From Sabellastarte sp. h YS-2021 (taxonomy: Eukaryota > Annelida > Polychaeta > Sabellida > Sabellidae), in contig OZ024931.1 in the NCBI GenBank assembly GCA_964017235.1, positions 126,801,530-126,865,529 on the forward strand: DNA of 64,000 nucleotides, given 5' to 3'. Below are positions 45,691 through 56,960 of this stretch, piece by piece (positions within the stretch are counted from its first letter, which is position 1; each line of letters starts with the position of its first letter). The notes under the pieces were generated by a model, which saw only the letters and a program-made list of their open reading frames with translations, searched no databases and was not told the origin of the DNA. Made by a program: the position numbers and the translations under genes.

Positions 45691-46128
45691 AGTACTTTTG
45701 CAATTTATCTAACCATAAAAACGTAAAAATCAATGAGAAATGGTCATTTCTTTCTATTTACTTTACTTACTTGGCTGTTCCATAGTATGCACATACATAT
45801 CTGCACAATTTAACCAGCAATAAAATATATTTCCTTGTAATAAAATGGTATTAAACAACTTAACGACAATATTTGGACATTATTTTATTTTATTTATATT
45901 TTTGTCCTTTACTCGAGTTAAGCTCACATCTAACAGGCAATCCTCGATTTACAGAAACGGCTGGCGATAACAGTCCTAGTACCCATCGATAATTGGTCAC
46001 AAGGCAATATGGATGCCTATTTTATGTCAGATATGGATGCCTTTTTTGTGTCACTAACATTAATGCCGTCTAACATTAGTTACAGGGGTGTAGTGAAGGT
46101 CAGTGCAATCATCGGAGGCAGTGATTTA
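45691..46128. other. Stretch with no recognised gene
   Basis: AT-rich. Fragments CGATAATTGGTCACAAGGCA and ATGGATGCC(T/-)TTTT near 45990-46045 resemble the arms of the next MITE, so an older copy may be decayed here. Confidence 0.35.
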
Positions 46129-46362
46129 CTGCCTTGCTACCAATTATCGCCGGGTACCAATTATCGCCACCGGAAAATAAAACATTCATATTTCAGTAAT
46201 GGCCACATATTTTGAAAGCTTTTCATGGTGTATCTGTTCTATTCACTGTTGAAATAGTTTTACCTTATTTGCTAGACTTGGGATGTACTTTTGGTCAAGT
46301 TATATCTATTTGAATTTTGTCTGGCGATAATTGGTACCCAGCGATAATTGGTAGCAAGGCAG
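46129..46362. mobile_element. TA-flanked MITE (234 bp) with 41-bp inverted repeats
   Basis: Arms start CTGCCTTGCTACCAATTATC and differ at one base in 41. Each arm holds TACCAATTATCGCC twice. TA lies on both sides (46127-46128, 46363-46364), as in Tc1/mariner-type insertions. Confidence 0.88.
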
Positions 46363-46419
46363 TACAGTATGTTAATTTTATTTTAAGGACTTTTTAATAA
46401 AATTTAAATTGGCGTCCGA

Positions 46420-46505
46420 CCTGACTGTCCGATTTACACGCAACTCGTGACCACGGCATCTCGTGACCCACAACTCGTACCCACAACTCGTACACAAACA
46501 TTTTA
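46420..46505. repeat. Inverted repeat arm, partner at 47735-47812
   Basis: GACTGTCCGATTT, CGTGACCACGGCATCTCGTGA and ACAACTCGTACCC recur inverted in 47735-47812 as GGGTACGAGTCG, GGTCACGAGATGC and GACTGTCCTGTCCGATT. The 1.2 kb between holds several GTGGGGTTTCCTGCAATATT-like units, suggesting an old fold-back element. Confidence 0.55.
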
Positions 46506-47089
46506 TAAGAATAAATAGTTGTATATGCAGCTCATAATATTTATGAAGAAATATGAGATCACTCAATAACGGGGTTTTCTAACAATATTTTTATATTTAA
46601 TAAATAGAAATCTGCTTGAAGAGCGAGTATTTTATGCAAGAACGTCTGTTCAGTTAGAGATCAAATACTTCAAATTCTTGTACTTCCGTGGGGGTTGCCT
46701 AGCAATATTATGAAATAAAATATGCAAATTAGAAAACGTGAGGTCATGGAATTCCCAGAGGTCTTCCTAGAAGTATTATAAAATAAAACAAAATGCGAGG
46801 AAACAGAAGTCCGTGGATTATCCTGCAATATTTTAAACACTGTGGCTTCAGAACAGTCACTGATGGATCGGAAAGCAATTCCTTTCAGAACCGCCAATGG
46901 AAATGGCTCACAAATTATATGCTTTAAGACCCGTTTTAAAGAAAAATGTCTTTACCCTTGATATATTTTATAAATGTTTTCATAGAATCGGAACCGCAAA
47001 ATTTCTATTCTAACGTGACATTTTAGAATATCTTTAGTTTTGAAGCTATTTTGTAGAAAAATATACAAATTTTGTTATACTTGGTCTCA

Positions 47090-47500
47090 GGTGAGGTTTC
47101 AGTAACAAATTATTTCATTGGTTAATGAAATTAATTACGTTTGCAGACGAAAAGTTAGTGTATGTACACATGTATGCGGCTTACGACATCCGACGGCGAA
47201 TTTTCAAAACCTTCTCATTTATGTTTCGCTGTTCACATGTGTCCGAGTCCGATTTGCGACATCAGACGTCCGATTTGCGACAGCGATTTTTCGGTCACAG
47301 ACCGAAAAAATCGGATCGCAAGTAAATTTAGATGTATGTTTACAAAATATTGAGAAGGTCAAAAAGAAATTCGCCATCGCAAATCGGCCGTCGTAAGCCG
47401 CATACATGTGTACATACACTTAAACTTGATCTCGAGTGAGGTTTCAGTACAAATTATTTCATTGGTTAATGAAATTAATCATGTTTGCAGATGAAAAGTA
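47090..47500. repeat. 70-bp direct repeats flanking a MITE
   Basis: TGAGGTTTCAGTA, then TTATTTCATTGGTTAATGAA and GTTTGCAGA(C/T)GAAAAGT, occurs at 47090-47156 and again at 47430-47500 in the same orientation, with the MITE between. Confidence 0.85.
47158..47419. mobile_element. Harbinger-like MITE (262 bp)
   Basis: Perfect 30-bp inverted ends start GTGTATGTACACATGTATGC. TTA lies on both sides (47155-47157, 47420-47422), the usual PIF/Harbinger target size. Weaker inverted homology continues inward. Palindromic GCGAATTT and CGATTTGCGA motifs recur inside. Confidence 0.85.
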
Positions 47501-47810
47501 GACTGGTATATCTATTTTCATCAACAGCATGCTTTAATTCAACAGCCAGTGTCAGCCACACATCAAATAGTTATAATATGAACGTGACGGTTCTGAAATT
47601 AAAAGAATTGTGACCCGTCCTTGTTGGTTCCGAAGACACTCTGTATTTCAAAATAAAATATGTGTATACAAAATTGAGAAAAAAAATATGTGAGCAGACA
47701 GAAGTCGGTGGGGTTTCCTGCAATATTTAAAAAGAAATCTTGGGAACGAGTTGTGGGTACGAGTCGTTGGTCACGAGATGCTCGTATACCGACTGTCCTG
47801 TCCGATTCAC

Positions 47811-48250
47811 TAGTGGTGGTGGACCAGTTCACGCCCAGGTACCAATTCATGCCCACCCCTAAATTTATCCAAAACAATCATAGTTAAACAATAAATTACA
47901 AATGTATATGATCAATTTGATGATTATCTATAATGTGGTAAACATCTTCTCTACGAAAAATTATAAATCTTTAAGAAAATTGAGGGTGGGCGTGAATTGG
48001 TACACGGGTGGTCACTAAGATAAACGGTCACGAAGATAAACGGTCTTCAAAGTTTTCAAATTTAAATAGTGTAAATAGCAAAATCGCAGAAACTAAACAA
48101 CAAAATAGACTTAAACAATGCTTTTCATGATTTTGGTTTGTGTTATATTGTTGTTTAAACCTTTTAACTGTTTTTATGTGAGCATTTCTGAGGACCGTTT
48201 ATCTTCGTGACCACCCGTGTACCCGGGCGTGAACTGGTCCACCACCACTA
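47811..48250. mobile_element. Nested inverted-repeat element (440 bp)
   Basis: Outer arms TAGTGGTGGTGGACCAGTTC / GAACTGGTCCACCACCACTA are exact over 26 bp. Inside are two more inverted pairs: GTACCAATTCATGCCCACCC with GTGGGCGTGAATTGGTAC (47838, 47984), and ACACGGGTGGTCAC with GTGACCACCCGTGT (about 48001 and 48208). No clear target duplication was found. Confidence 0.78.
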
Positions 48251-49577
48251 CCTACAAGTATATATAAGTTTGCGCGAAATTTCCCAGTAAAAATACATTG
48301 TAACCGTTCAAGTGAAAGAAACTCGCCAAAGATGAAGCAATAGGAAAACCTACCAAATAAGAATTCAATAATATTTCTGCCTTAACAAGTTTTTGTTTAC
48401 AATACAGACTTTTTCGACAAATTTTCAGTCACAATTTTAGCCGTAAATAAGATTCGGTAATAATTGCTTTAAAGACTCTTAAAACAGATATTGACCACCA
48501 TTATCCATACCAGTTAAATAATACTGGGAGGTCATAGGTCAAGTTAAAAACATGTAAATTACTTACTATTTAGGTGATTTCAATAAGACACACAGTGTAA
48601 ATGATTAAGAGTACCTTTGATCATTTCAGGTCACCCATTTTCAACCGACCCAAATATGCCTAATGTGATGACATATGTCCAGTTTAAATACCAATATAAA
48701 AAATTCTTACAATTTTACTGATTACATGTAAGTGACATGCATGTTACAATGAAAGATTGCTACAGATTAAAGCTTAATATGGGCAGAAATACCATAGAAT
48801 AATTAACTCAGTTTAAGTTTATTCCTACAAATGTCGTTATCTAAAGCCCTGTTTCATCGAAGTATTCTGCATTGTTATGACTATTGTCTAAGCCTTTATT
48901 TTCAATCATTTCATTATATACGTTTTTGCTTATGAAATATTATCAATAGTAGATCTGGAATTGTTTGACTTACTATGATACAAGTACAGAATGTTATCAA
49001 TAACACTTTCTTGTCTGGGATGTTAATTCTTATTTTTCAGTAAATATTGCATAACAATTAAATTATTATTGATAAATTTTATAAATTTCACACCTAATAT
49101 TTATTGTATTATTGTAAACAAAAGGGATTTCCAGATCACTTCACCTGTATGCAACCATTCTGTTTGCAAATGTTGCAGTAATGTTTATAATCTGATTTTT
49201 CAAGGATTTTGTGAAATACATGATTTAAGCAGTAATTTAATAAAATTCCTAAAATTTTTAGTCATTTTGCGAAATTCATGAAACAATTGAGCAAGGATTC
49301 GCTAAAATTGCGTCCAATTCTTTCTTTAGCCAGGCCCTACCCACAAAAACATTCAGAGAGATCCATTCATTCATCTTGCAGTTGTGGAGAAACACAAAGA
49401 AAGAGACAACCACCTAAAACAAAATTACTCAACTACTTGGATTGACAGCTTCATTTTGGAAAACATTTATTAAGATGAATGTTTTCTGAATGTAACATAT
49501 CAGTGAATACAAGTAACTTACCGATTGTTAACAATTTTTTTTACTAATCATAAACTAGAATATTTTCATTGCTATGG
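48251..49577. other. Stretch with no recognised gene
   Basis: AT-rich, apparently unique DNA. No motif, array or terminal repeat is recognised. Confidence 0.4.
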
Positions 49578-49593
49578 AATTAAGTCAGACATT

Positions 49594-49804
49594 TCCCACC
49601 TCTGAGGCCGGGGTTCGATCCCCATCAAGGCCTTATGTGGGAAAGCTGGTAGTTGCTTGCCGTTGGTCGGCAGTTTACAGTACAGAACCCTAGCGAACTC
49701 TATGTACTGGTTTCCTCTGCCCTTCCAACTACCCGTCGTGATATGACCTGTACAGTGTTGAAAGCGACGTAAAATCCCAAATAAATAAATAAAATAAACA
49801 AATA
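49594..49804 (+). mobile_element. tRNA-derived SINE, 5' truncated
   Basis: It holds a B-box-like GGTTCGATCCC, the middle GGGAAAGCTGGTAGTTGC, the 3' domain GTCGTGATATGACCTGTACA and GTTGAAAGCGACGTAAAA, and an AAATA tail. A 16-bp target duplication AATTAAGTCAGACATT flanks it (49578-49593, 49805-49820). The A box is missing. Confidence 0.92.
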
Positions 49805-50132
49805 AATTAAGTCAGACATTGTATTTCTTTAGAAACCAAAATTACACTACCAAGGGCAATGATATAACTAGCTGTATTAGTTGTATATGTTAATATGTTA
49901 TATTTATGTTGGTTCATCTTATATTTTTATTTTGGATTCAGATCTATAGAAAATTGCATTTCACTTATCTAGCTAATCCAACGAATCCAAATCTGAATCT
50001 GGATTGCACAGATTATGCAGATTCTTGTTTATGAAATACGCCTAATGATAAATGTTTTGATTTTGCAAAATGTTTTAGTTGGATCCAACATGGACACGTA
50101 TGTTTCTCCAATATTGATTTATTTTTGATGGA

Positions 50133-50347
50133 TTTATTTATTTATTTATTTGGGGTTTTACGTCGCTTTCAACACTGTACAGGTCATATCACGACAGGTA
50201 GTTGGAAGGGCAGAGGAAACCAGTACATACAGTTTGTTAGGGTTCTGTACTGTAAACTGCCGACCAACGGCAAGCAACTACCAGCTTTCCCACTTGAGGC
50301 CGTGCTGGGGATCGAACCCCGGCCTCAGAGGTGGGAGGCGAGAGTGT
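50133..50347 (-). mobile_element. tRNA-derived SINE, minus orientation
   Basis: It matches the other SINEs in reverse, from an (ATTT)n tail to CCCCGGCCTCAGAGGTGGGA. TTATTTTTGATGGA is duplicated at 50119-50132 and 50348-50361. Short ORFs across it are not genes. Confidence 0.92.
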
Positions 50348-50361
50348 TTATTTTTGATGGA

Positions 50362-52769
50362 ATATTGGCATATGTTATTTTATTACTCATTTAATAGCTC
50401 AAACTATTGGTTCTCATATTGCTATATAGGTAAATTCACATGATATGTAAATGCCAATTTCCATTTATTTCATGCATATATAACTGCATGTCTGAGAGTA
50501 CTCATTGCAATTTGTCTGATCATAATTTTAGCATGACCAATCAAACTTCATCACACAGTAGTTGTATGAATATATTTTGATCTTTTATATTTTCCAATAA
50601 TAAGAGTAAAAAACTTCCCGTTGCAACTGTGAGATCCTGATAGTCATTAGTTTTACTCATACAAACAGACATGTGTACAGAAAGGAGCACTCATAAGATA
50701 AATCCATAACATTTCTGAGCTATTATGTTTCCAGAGTGATAAAATGGTAAAATTGAAGAGCCCCGACTCATTTTGTTTTTGAACAAGTGATTATCTTATT
50801 CTAAAATGTTTTTGTTTTGTATATAAGAATGACTGTATTATAAACATTTTATAAATATTTGTTTATCCATTAGGTACTGATAATTTTAATGATCACCGGT
50901 GTCTACTGATGTGCAATTTTTGGCTGCAGATAAAGTACATGTTAAAAGTTAAATTCTCCTGCAGAAGGGTGATTTTTAGTGTAGAATTACAAATAAAAAA
51001 TGGATGTCTGAGTTGCATTCTTATCTTTTGAATGTAAAACTGCAATTGAAATCCTAAATTAATCATGTATAAAAGGGTGACCATGTTATTATTTAACAAA
51101 TACAAAATATTCCGTTAATTTTACAGGCAAACAGAGCAATTATCTTACTAATACAATGAATTCAATGAGGTAAGTTAACACACTAATTAAAAAAAGAAAA
51201 CAATGCAAGAAGGATGAATCAATATTGCCTACTTATAATCATTATTTCTTTTTGAAATGGGCACCACTAAAATTGACATTCCCCAGCGACTGTAAACAGT
51301 CATAATTGAAATATTCGAGTCATACATTGTCCATATGCCACTGATGACTATTTTTTTCATTTCAGTAGTCAAATTAAGCCTTAATGGTAGAACTCAGTAC
51401 AACAATTTCAGGTCAATGTTTGAACTTTAAATTGTCAGGATTTATTGTCTAAAATACAACTACTTTTTCACGTCGAAAATCTGAACTAGATTAAGTGTTG
51501 ATTATACTTCTAAAATATCACAACATTTTCATTTGGAAATCTAACTTAGATGTAGTGCTAAAAAGTGTAGATCAACATGAGGATTTATTTTTAACACTGA
51601 ATAAACGTGTTTTCAAAGATCTATGCCTGTTGGATGGACCTATTTCAAATGGAATGACTTACATGGATATTTACAGCACAGTGTGCAAGGGAAATGACCT
51701 GACATAGAGTGCAACTGGAATATGATAGATTTTAGCAATTATATGTTGTGAGACACCTGTTTTACTTCTTGTTTTCTAGATATTAGTCAATCAGAAATTA
51801 TTTAACCAGAGTTAATGAAGTTTAACAATTGGTATAACAGGTGTAACAAACGAAAAATATTTTATGGTTAAAATTTAAAAGACAAAAAAATTTGTGTATT
51901 TGGATAGGATGAGAATTAGTGATCTGGCATGATCAGAAGTAACGTTGATCATCTTTAAAGGGAATTTACTAATGTTGTAAGATCATTTTGTAAATAATTT
52001 ACATTACGCCAAGAAGTAATTCCAATTGCAAAGTAACTTCCAATCACTTTAAATCACTTTTTCAATTTTTTCTAAATGAGCCTATATATATACATATGTT
52101 ACATTAAATATGTGAAATCAGTAAATCCACGTATCTACTGAAATTTTTAGTAAATCCTCATATTTACTGATTTGGTTAGTAAACATATGTATTTGTTGAA
52201 ATTTTCAGCATATGTACATTTACTGATTTATGACCTGTGTTATTTGACAAGTTTACTGGTATGACTTTCAGTAAATATGTGAAATGAAACTGTGGTGTTC
52301 ACTGGTTGTAATATATAATACTGAACTGTAAACCCCAAAATACACATTATATATGGAACATTTTACTCTATTATGATGACTATTAGAACATACTAAGCAT
52401 ACTTCATTGTACAGTACATTACATGAAAATATTATGTTGAAATAAAAGCACAAGATTTTTAAATATTTATGTTTACAAATTTTAGTTATGTGCTTTCAGT
52501 AAATATTTCATTTAAGCTTATATTTTTCAATCCCATAGCTACTAAAGACCTATAACATCCCTACAAATGATTAAAGATCATTTAGCTTTTCACCATTTTT
52601 ATGTGACTGATACACATAAAGTGCTTTATTGGCAATAAATGAAAGTTTTAGATATTAATTTAAATTTGAGTTTCAGAATTTTAACATACTTTAACTGTAC
52701 TTTCATTCAAAAGAAAGTTCACCTTATTATTTAAGACAAAATAATTTACAGCCAAACAAGTATGCATGT
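50362..52769. other. Stretch with no recognised gene
   Basis: AT-rich DNA. Between 52100 and 52290, CAGTAAAT and ATTTACTG recur about eight times in both orientations. A similar cluster lies at 56220-56280. No coding signal. Confidence 0.35.
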
Positions 52770-52801
52770 ATTAGAATAGAATAGAAAAGAATAGAATAGA
52801 G
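52770..52801. repeat. AGAAT microsatellite
   Basis: About six imperfect TAGAA/AGAAT units immediately before a SINE fragment. Confidence 0.85.
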
Positions 52802-52927
52802 GGGAACAGGGTTTGGTTCCGAGCCCGACCTCAAGTGGGAAAGCTGGTAGTTGCTTGCTTTGATCGGCAGTTACAGTACAGAGCCTTGACCAACTGTATG
52901 TACTGGTTTCCTCTGCCCTCGCAATGG
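52802..52927 (+). mobile_element. SINE fragment, truncated at both ends
   Basis: GGTTTGGTTCCGAGCCC, GTGGGAAAGCTGGTAGTTGC and TGTACTGGTTTCCTCTGCCC match the full SINE at 56727. The 3' domain stops after CTGCCCTC, where the LINE fragment begins. Confidence 0.82.
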
Positions 52928-52934
52928 TGGAGGG

Positions 52935-53665
52935 TATGCAAGTCTAATTCAAATCTTTTACTGGATTCAAAACCCTATTTTTGTGTTCTCTGATCGGACC
53001 GATTGTGGGAGTCTGTTCCATTCAGTGGGAGAAGCCATTGCAAAACCTTGCTTACCAATGGCCTTCTTGGGATGAACTGAAGAAAGAGAAAGCTATAGAA
53101 AGGCTACTGGTTTTGATTAAGGATGATAAGTATGTGGGTTGGGAGAATTTGATAGCTTTGAAGGTAATACGATTATATTTGAACATGATACAGTATAAAA
53201 TGGGGAGCCAATGTTGTTTTTGCAGATAGGAAGTAACATGGCTTGTTTTATCAAGTCTGAAAACAATTCGACAAAGGACATTTTGAATCTTTTGGAGTTT
53301 AGCCACATTGTATTTATTCACACCATAAAGTAGGGAATTGCAGTAGTCAATTTGATTACTGATCATTGCGTTTGCCATCGAGGCTGCAGTCTCCACACTG
53401 AGGAATTGATGAATGCGTCTGAAATCTTAGAGATGGTAGTAGCAGGCATGACAAACCTTGGTTATATGACTGGCAAAGGTGTTTCCAGAATTGAAAGTAA
53501 CACCTAAATTCTAAACTTCAATAGCAGGGGAGATTGAATTTCCAAAAAACTGGGTGGGAAATTTTTGCATAATTGATTCCCTGGCCTGTCTGTCGCCAAT
53601 GACAGTGAATTCTGTCTTCTCTGGATGAAGTTTCAATCTGACACCATCTATTTTTGAACACAATA
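52935..53665 (-). pseudogene. Non-LTR retrotransposon (CR1/L2-like) reverse transcriptase C-terminal fragment
   Basis: The minus-strand frame from 53665 reads SKIDGVRLKLHPEKTEF, NLGVTFNSG, FASHITKVCH, then SNQIDYCNSLLYGVNKYNVA, LQKIQNVLCRIVF, LQKQHWLPILYCIMFKYN and FSQPTYLSSLI, the thumb and C-terminal region of a LINE polymerase. Stops lie after SPAIEV and CYYHL. A frameshift near 53060 leads to GFAMASPTEWNRLPQSVRSE, the family's last block. The catalytic FADD part is missing, so the copy is 5' truncated and dead. Confidence 0.87.
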
Positions 53666-53794
53666 TATATGCTCTATTATTCAACCCTAATAACAGATCT
53701 AAATTTTACTGGTGACTTTTAAAAAAATATATTGTTAAAATACATTGTTAAAACTACAGTGATATTCAGTTCTTAAACAATAAATATACGTTAA

Positions 53795-55105
53795 GGGATA
53801 AATTGCTTGTAATCAAAATAGTGCCAGTGACTTGCCTGATAAAATTTATATTGATACTATAATTTTATTTTGATCAGTATCTGTCTTGGTCTCATCAGAG
53901 GCTATAACCCAATCAGTAATGGGTCCCCTGAAGTACATTTTGAGGAGAACCATTAAACCAGTAGAATACCGGTTTCTGGCCGGTATTCTGCCGGTTTATA
54001 CCGGTTTATGGTATTAAAGTGGTTCTGCTTAATTATGGCCTTTTTGTGGCAAGTTTTAAGTGTATGTGATGCTATAGTGTACTTCAGTTGTTAACTTTTT
54101 ATTGTGATATATGTAGGAAAGTTTGTCTATTAATTTGGATCTTATTAATATTCTTACATTAATGCCAAAGTAATAAATATATTGTCTTATTCTTTCAGAT
54201 ACTGTGTCTTTCAAGATGAAGTGTGTGAGTTCATCCCAAAGACTGTATACTGCCATCTTGTACATTAGTTACTATAAGATCAACAATATATTTTTATATA
54301 TGTACCAGTAGAAAAAGAAGAGACAATATATAATATTTTATTTTATAAAAATATTGTTATTTATTTCATATTACTATTTATGTAAAATAACAAGATTAAA
54401 ATAAATAAATGATTATATTTGTGTTTTTACTATGAGCTTGATGACTCATTTATCTGCTGATTAGCTTGATTAAATAATTCAATCGGCTATACTTGGCTGC
54501 TATGTCCATGCTGGTCAAGTGTTTGCTTTGTTACATTCGCCACATTTATATTTGAAATTATACATGGTTAATTACTGTCATTTGGCTGCCACATTGTACA
54601 GATTCATATATGTGTAAATATTGGTAACCAATTTGTGAGGTCATTTACTGTTTTATGATGTCATTAATATTAAAATGACGTCATTTAACTATGTGACGAA
54701 TTCCTGACTAAACATATTTAGCCATTTGTAAGTGCAATACTGGTAAACCAGTGTTAACTGGTGTTTACCAATAATTGGTATGAAATTTTTATTATTGGTA
54801 ATAATTGGTCATACCTATTTAATAATGAAAATTTATGTCTTGGTTCTTCTTTCTAGTAGTTTTTGACCACTAATAATTACCGATAATTAGGTAAAAAATT
54901 ACCAAATTAGTTGATGGGTTTTTTTTTTTCAGTCATTACTGGTTTAATGGTTCTCCTCAAAATGTACTATATGGGACCCAATACTGATTGGGTTATAGCC
55001 TCTGATGATACCAAGACAGATAATGGCCGAAATAAAATTATAGTATCAATATAAATTTTATTAGGCAAGTCACTGGCACTATTTTGATTACAAACAATTT
55101 ATCCC
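53795..55105. mobile_element. TTAA-flanked element with terminal inverted repeats of about 172 bp
   Basis: GGGATAAATTG at 53795 and CAATTTATCCC ending at 55105 start inverted arms of about 172 bp, roughly 90% alike (AAAATAGTGCCAGTGACTTG, GAGGCTATAACCCAATCAGT). TTAA lies outside both ends (53791-53794, 55106-55109), as with piggyBac-type insertion, although piggyBac termini normally start CCC. The 960-bp middle is non-coding, with CCGGTTTAT-like and TAATAATTGGTA-like motifs. Confidence 0.72.
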
Positions 55106-55117
55106 TTAATTTTCAAT

Positions 55118-55456
55118 ATGAGTGCTGCTTCAAAATGTAATAGCCAGACCACCTTTGTTGATGCAACACCAAGAATTGATATCAACATTACATCTCCATC
55201 TGGGTTGGGTACACCAATCCCATTCAACAGACTGTCTGCAGAGACAGTTGCCAACCTCATGGAAGTTTGCATGAAACTAGAGAACCTTCCCACCAACTCC
55301 AGGAAGAGAAAAAAAAGCAACTCACCTGGGGCAACCATAAGCAGGAGGACTGATGAAAGAGACCAGTACCCTCCAGGACCCAAACCGGTCTATTTGAAGT
55401 TAAAGATCCAGGACAGGAAAAAATTATTCCTAGCCTCAAACATCAGGACAATGTAG
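55118..55456 (+). CDS. Unrecognised ORF, 112 residues, possibly element-derived
   Basis: Starts nine bases after the inverted-repeat element. It is Ser/Thr/Pro-rich with a basic stretch NSRKRKKSNSP that could be a nuclear localisation signal. No family is recognised. A GIY-YIG remnant follows 43 bp later in another frame, so both may belong to one old mobile element. It may also be chance. Confidence 0.3.
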   Translation: MSAASKCNSQTTFVDATPRIDINITSPSGLGTPIPFNRLSAETVANLMEVCMKLENLPTNSRKRKKSNSPGATISRRTDERDQYPPGPKPVYLKLKIQDRKKLFLASNIRTM

Positions 55457-55499
55457 CGACACAAAGACAGAGTATAAATGCATTAACGTCCCCAAAAGG

Positions 55500-55823
55500 A
55501 TAACATGCAAATTAAGTAACATTATATACCTAATCACATGTTGTAAATGCAAAAGGTACTATGTACGTGAAACAAGTAGGGAATTCAGGAAAAGAATTTA
55601 TGAACACTGAAATTCTGTCCTAAACCCTAAACCTAGCAGATGCACAGCAGTGTCCAGGCACTTCACACAACAAAACCACAAGGCTTCCCACATGGAGTTT
55701 TCAGTGCTAGAATGGTGCATATGTAAGTTTGGATTCAATGAGACAGGATTGAGAATACATGAGCTGTCCTGGATCTTTAAACTGCACTCACTAGCGCCAC
55801 TAGGCATCAACCAACATGTGTGA
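55500..55823 (+). pseudogene. GIY-YIG endonuclease domain, broken, Penelope-like
   Basis: The frame reads NIIYLITCCKCKRYYVRETS and REFRKRIYEH, matching the NVVYLI-C-KC---YVGET-R-L--R--EH form of GIY-YIG domains found at the end of Penelope-like retroelements. The glycine in VGET is Arg here. TGA at 55608-55610 breaks it; beyond are SVSRHFTQQNHKASHMEFSV and a closing LGINQ. Read through, it has 107 codons before TGA at 55821. Inactive. A stand-alone or viral-type GIY-YIG origin is a weaker alternative. Confidence 0.72.
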
Positions 55824-56353
55824 GCTATGAGTATATTATGATAGCCTATGCACTCAAGGCTATTCCCCTATTTTACTTAATAAATATATGTTAATCTTAT
55901 TATCTTGTTTGTTCTTCCTTATACTTAACATTTCATGATTTGACAAACATTTAGACATTTAAATTTATAAATTTGTAAATTTGTATTACAATTTATTTTA
56001 AATGAAAGAAAATATTACAAGTTTGCATTACATATCACATAAAACTGTTTTTGAGATTATAAAGTAATGTAAAATAATTATACCAGTGCTGGATTGTAAA
56101 CAAGTATCAAATTTTGAATTTGACAAAGCTATTTAAAGGTTTTAAATAACTGTTAATATGAAGACATACCAGATAACACCCAACTATTAAAGATACAACG
56201 TCTTCATGGTGATTATAGTGTATGCACTGAAAATTTCAGTAAATACACTTACTTACTGATTTCACATATTTACTGTAACAATATAACTTGTATCCAGTCA
56301 TGTGATATTTAGGTATTTTCGTTACCTTCGGTATTTTGTAAAGCTGCATAAAA
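55824..56353. other. Stretch with no recognised gene
   Basis: AT-rich. At 56220-56280, ACTGATTTCACATATTTACT is an inverted relative of sequence near 52270. Nothing else is recognised. Confidence 0.35.
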
Positions 56354-56551
56354 ATGGCGTCTTCTGCGGCTTTGATAAACAGCGAATGTTCCCCAATGAA
56401 CATCGTAGAAGAGAACTTAGAGGAATCACATATTGCATTGCAAAATAAAAAGCAGCAATTTAAAGATGCTCAAACTGTGCGCTCCCGTATCCTTTTGATA
56501 GATACGTTTAAAATAATTTTCAGAAAGAACACTGGTTGCCAAGCTAAATAA
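56354..56551 (+). CDS. Candidate short ORF or first exon, unrecognised
   Basis: AAAAATGGCG is a strong start context. The 65 residues begin MASSAALINSECSPMNIVEE and include NLEESHIALQNKKQQFKDAQ, which could form a short helix. Base composition is less AT-rich than the surroundings over the first 100 bp. The frame may leave by splicing before the stop, but no good donor or downstream exon was found. It may not be real. Confidence 0.25.
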   Translation: MASSAALINSECSPMNIVEENLEESHIALQNKKQQFKDAQTVRSRILLIDTFKIIFRKNTGCQAK

Positions 56552-56726
56552 TTACCTTTTATCGCCCAAACAATCATAGGCTTTTATAAGTTTTCACCAT
56601 GATACTTATATTTATATTCTTTAGAATGAAGAGCCTTCAAATGTACAGTTTTCAATATTTCTTGTTTGGTATGCTTGATATGACTGGTTTTGAAGGAATG
56701 AATGTTAAACTCACATATGAGAAGGG

Positions 56727-56950
56727 GTGGGGGGGTACGGTGGCAGAGTGGTAACACTCTGGCCTCCCACCTCTGAGGCCAGGGTTCGGTTCCCGGCATG
56801 TCCTCAAGTGGGAAAGCTGGTAGTTGTTTGCCGTTGGTCGGCAGTTTACAGTACAGAACCTTGTACTGGTTTCCTCTGCCCTTCCAGCTACCCGTCGTGA
56901 TATGACCTGTACAGTGTTGAAAGTGACATAAAACCATAAATAAACAACAA
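56727..56950 (+). mobile_element. tRNA-derived SINE, full length
   Basis: Box A TGGCAGAGTGG (56741-56751) and box B GGTTCGGTTCC (56783-56793) form a pol III promoter in the tRNA-like head. The body and 3' domain follow (GTCGTGATATGACCTGTACA), with an A-rich tail. ATGAGAAGGG is duplicated at 56717-56726 and 56951-56960. The 3' domain resembles that of mollusc SINEs such as Meta-SINEs, from memory. Confidence 0.93.
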
Positions 56951-56960
56951 ATGAGAAGGG

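Noticed and set aside
53052..53229. Plus-strand ORF near 53 kb
   Set aside because: It lies opposite the LINE reverse transcriptase fragment, which explains the region.
56741..56793. A- and B-box-bearing sequence as a tRNA gene
   Set aside because: The head does not make a proper cloverleaf and is joined to a SINE body with a target duplication.
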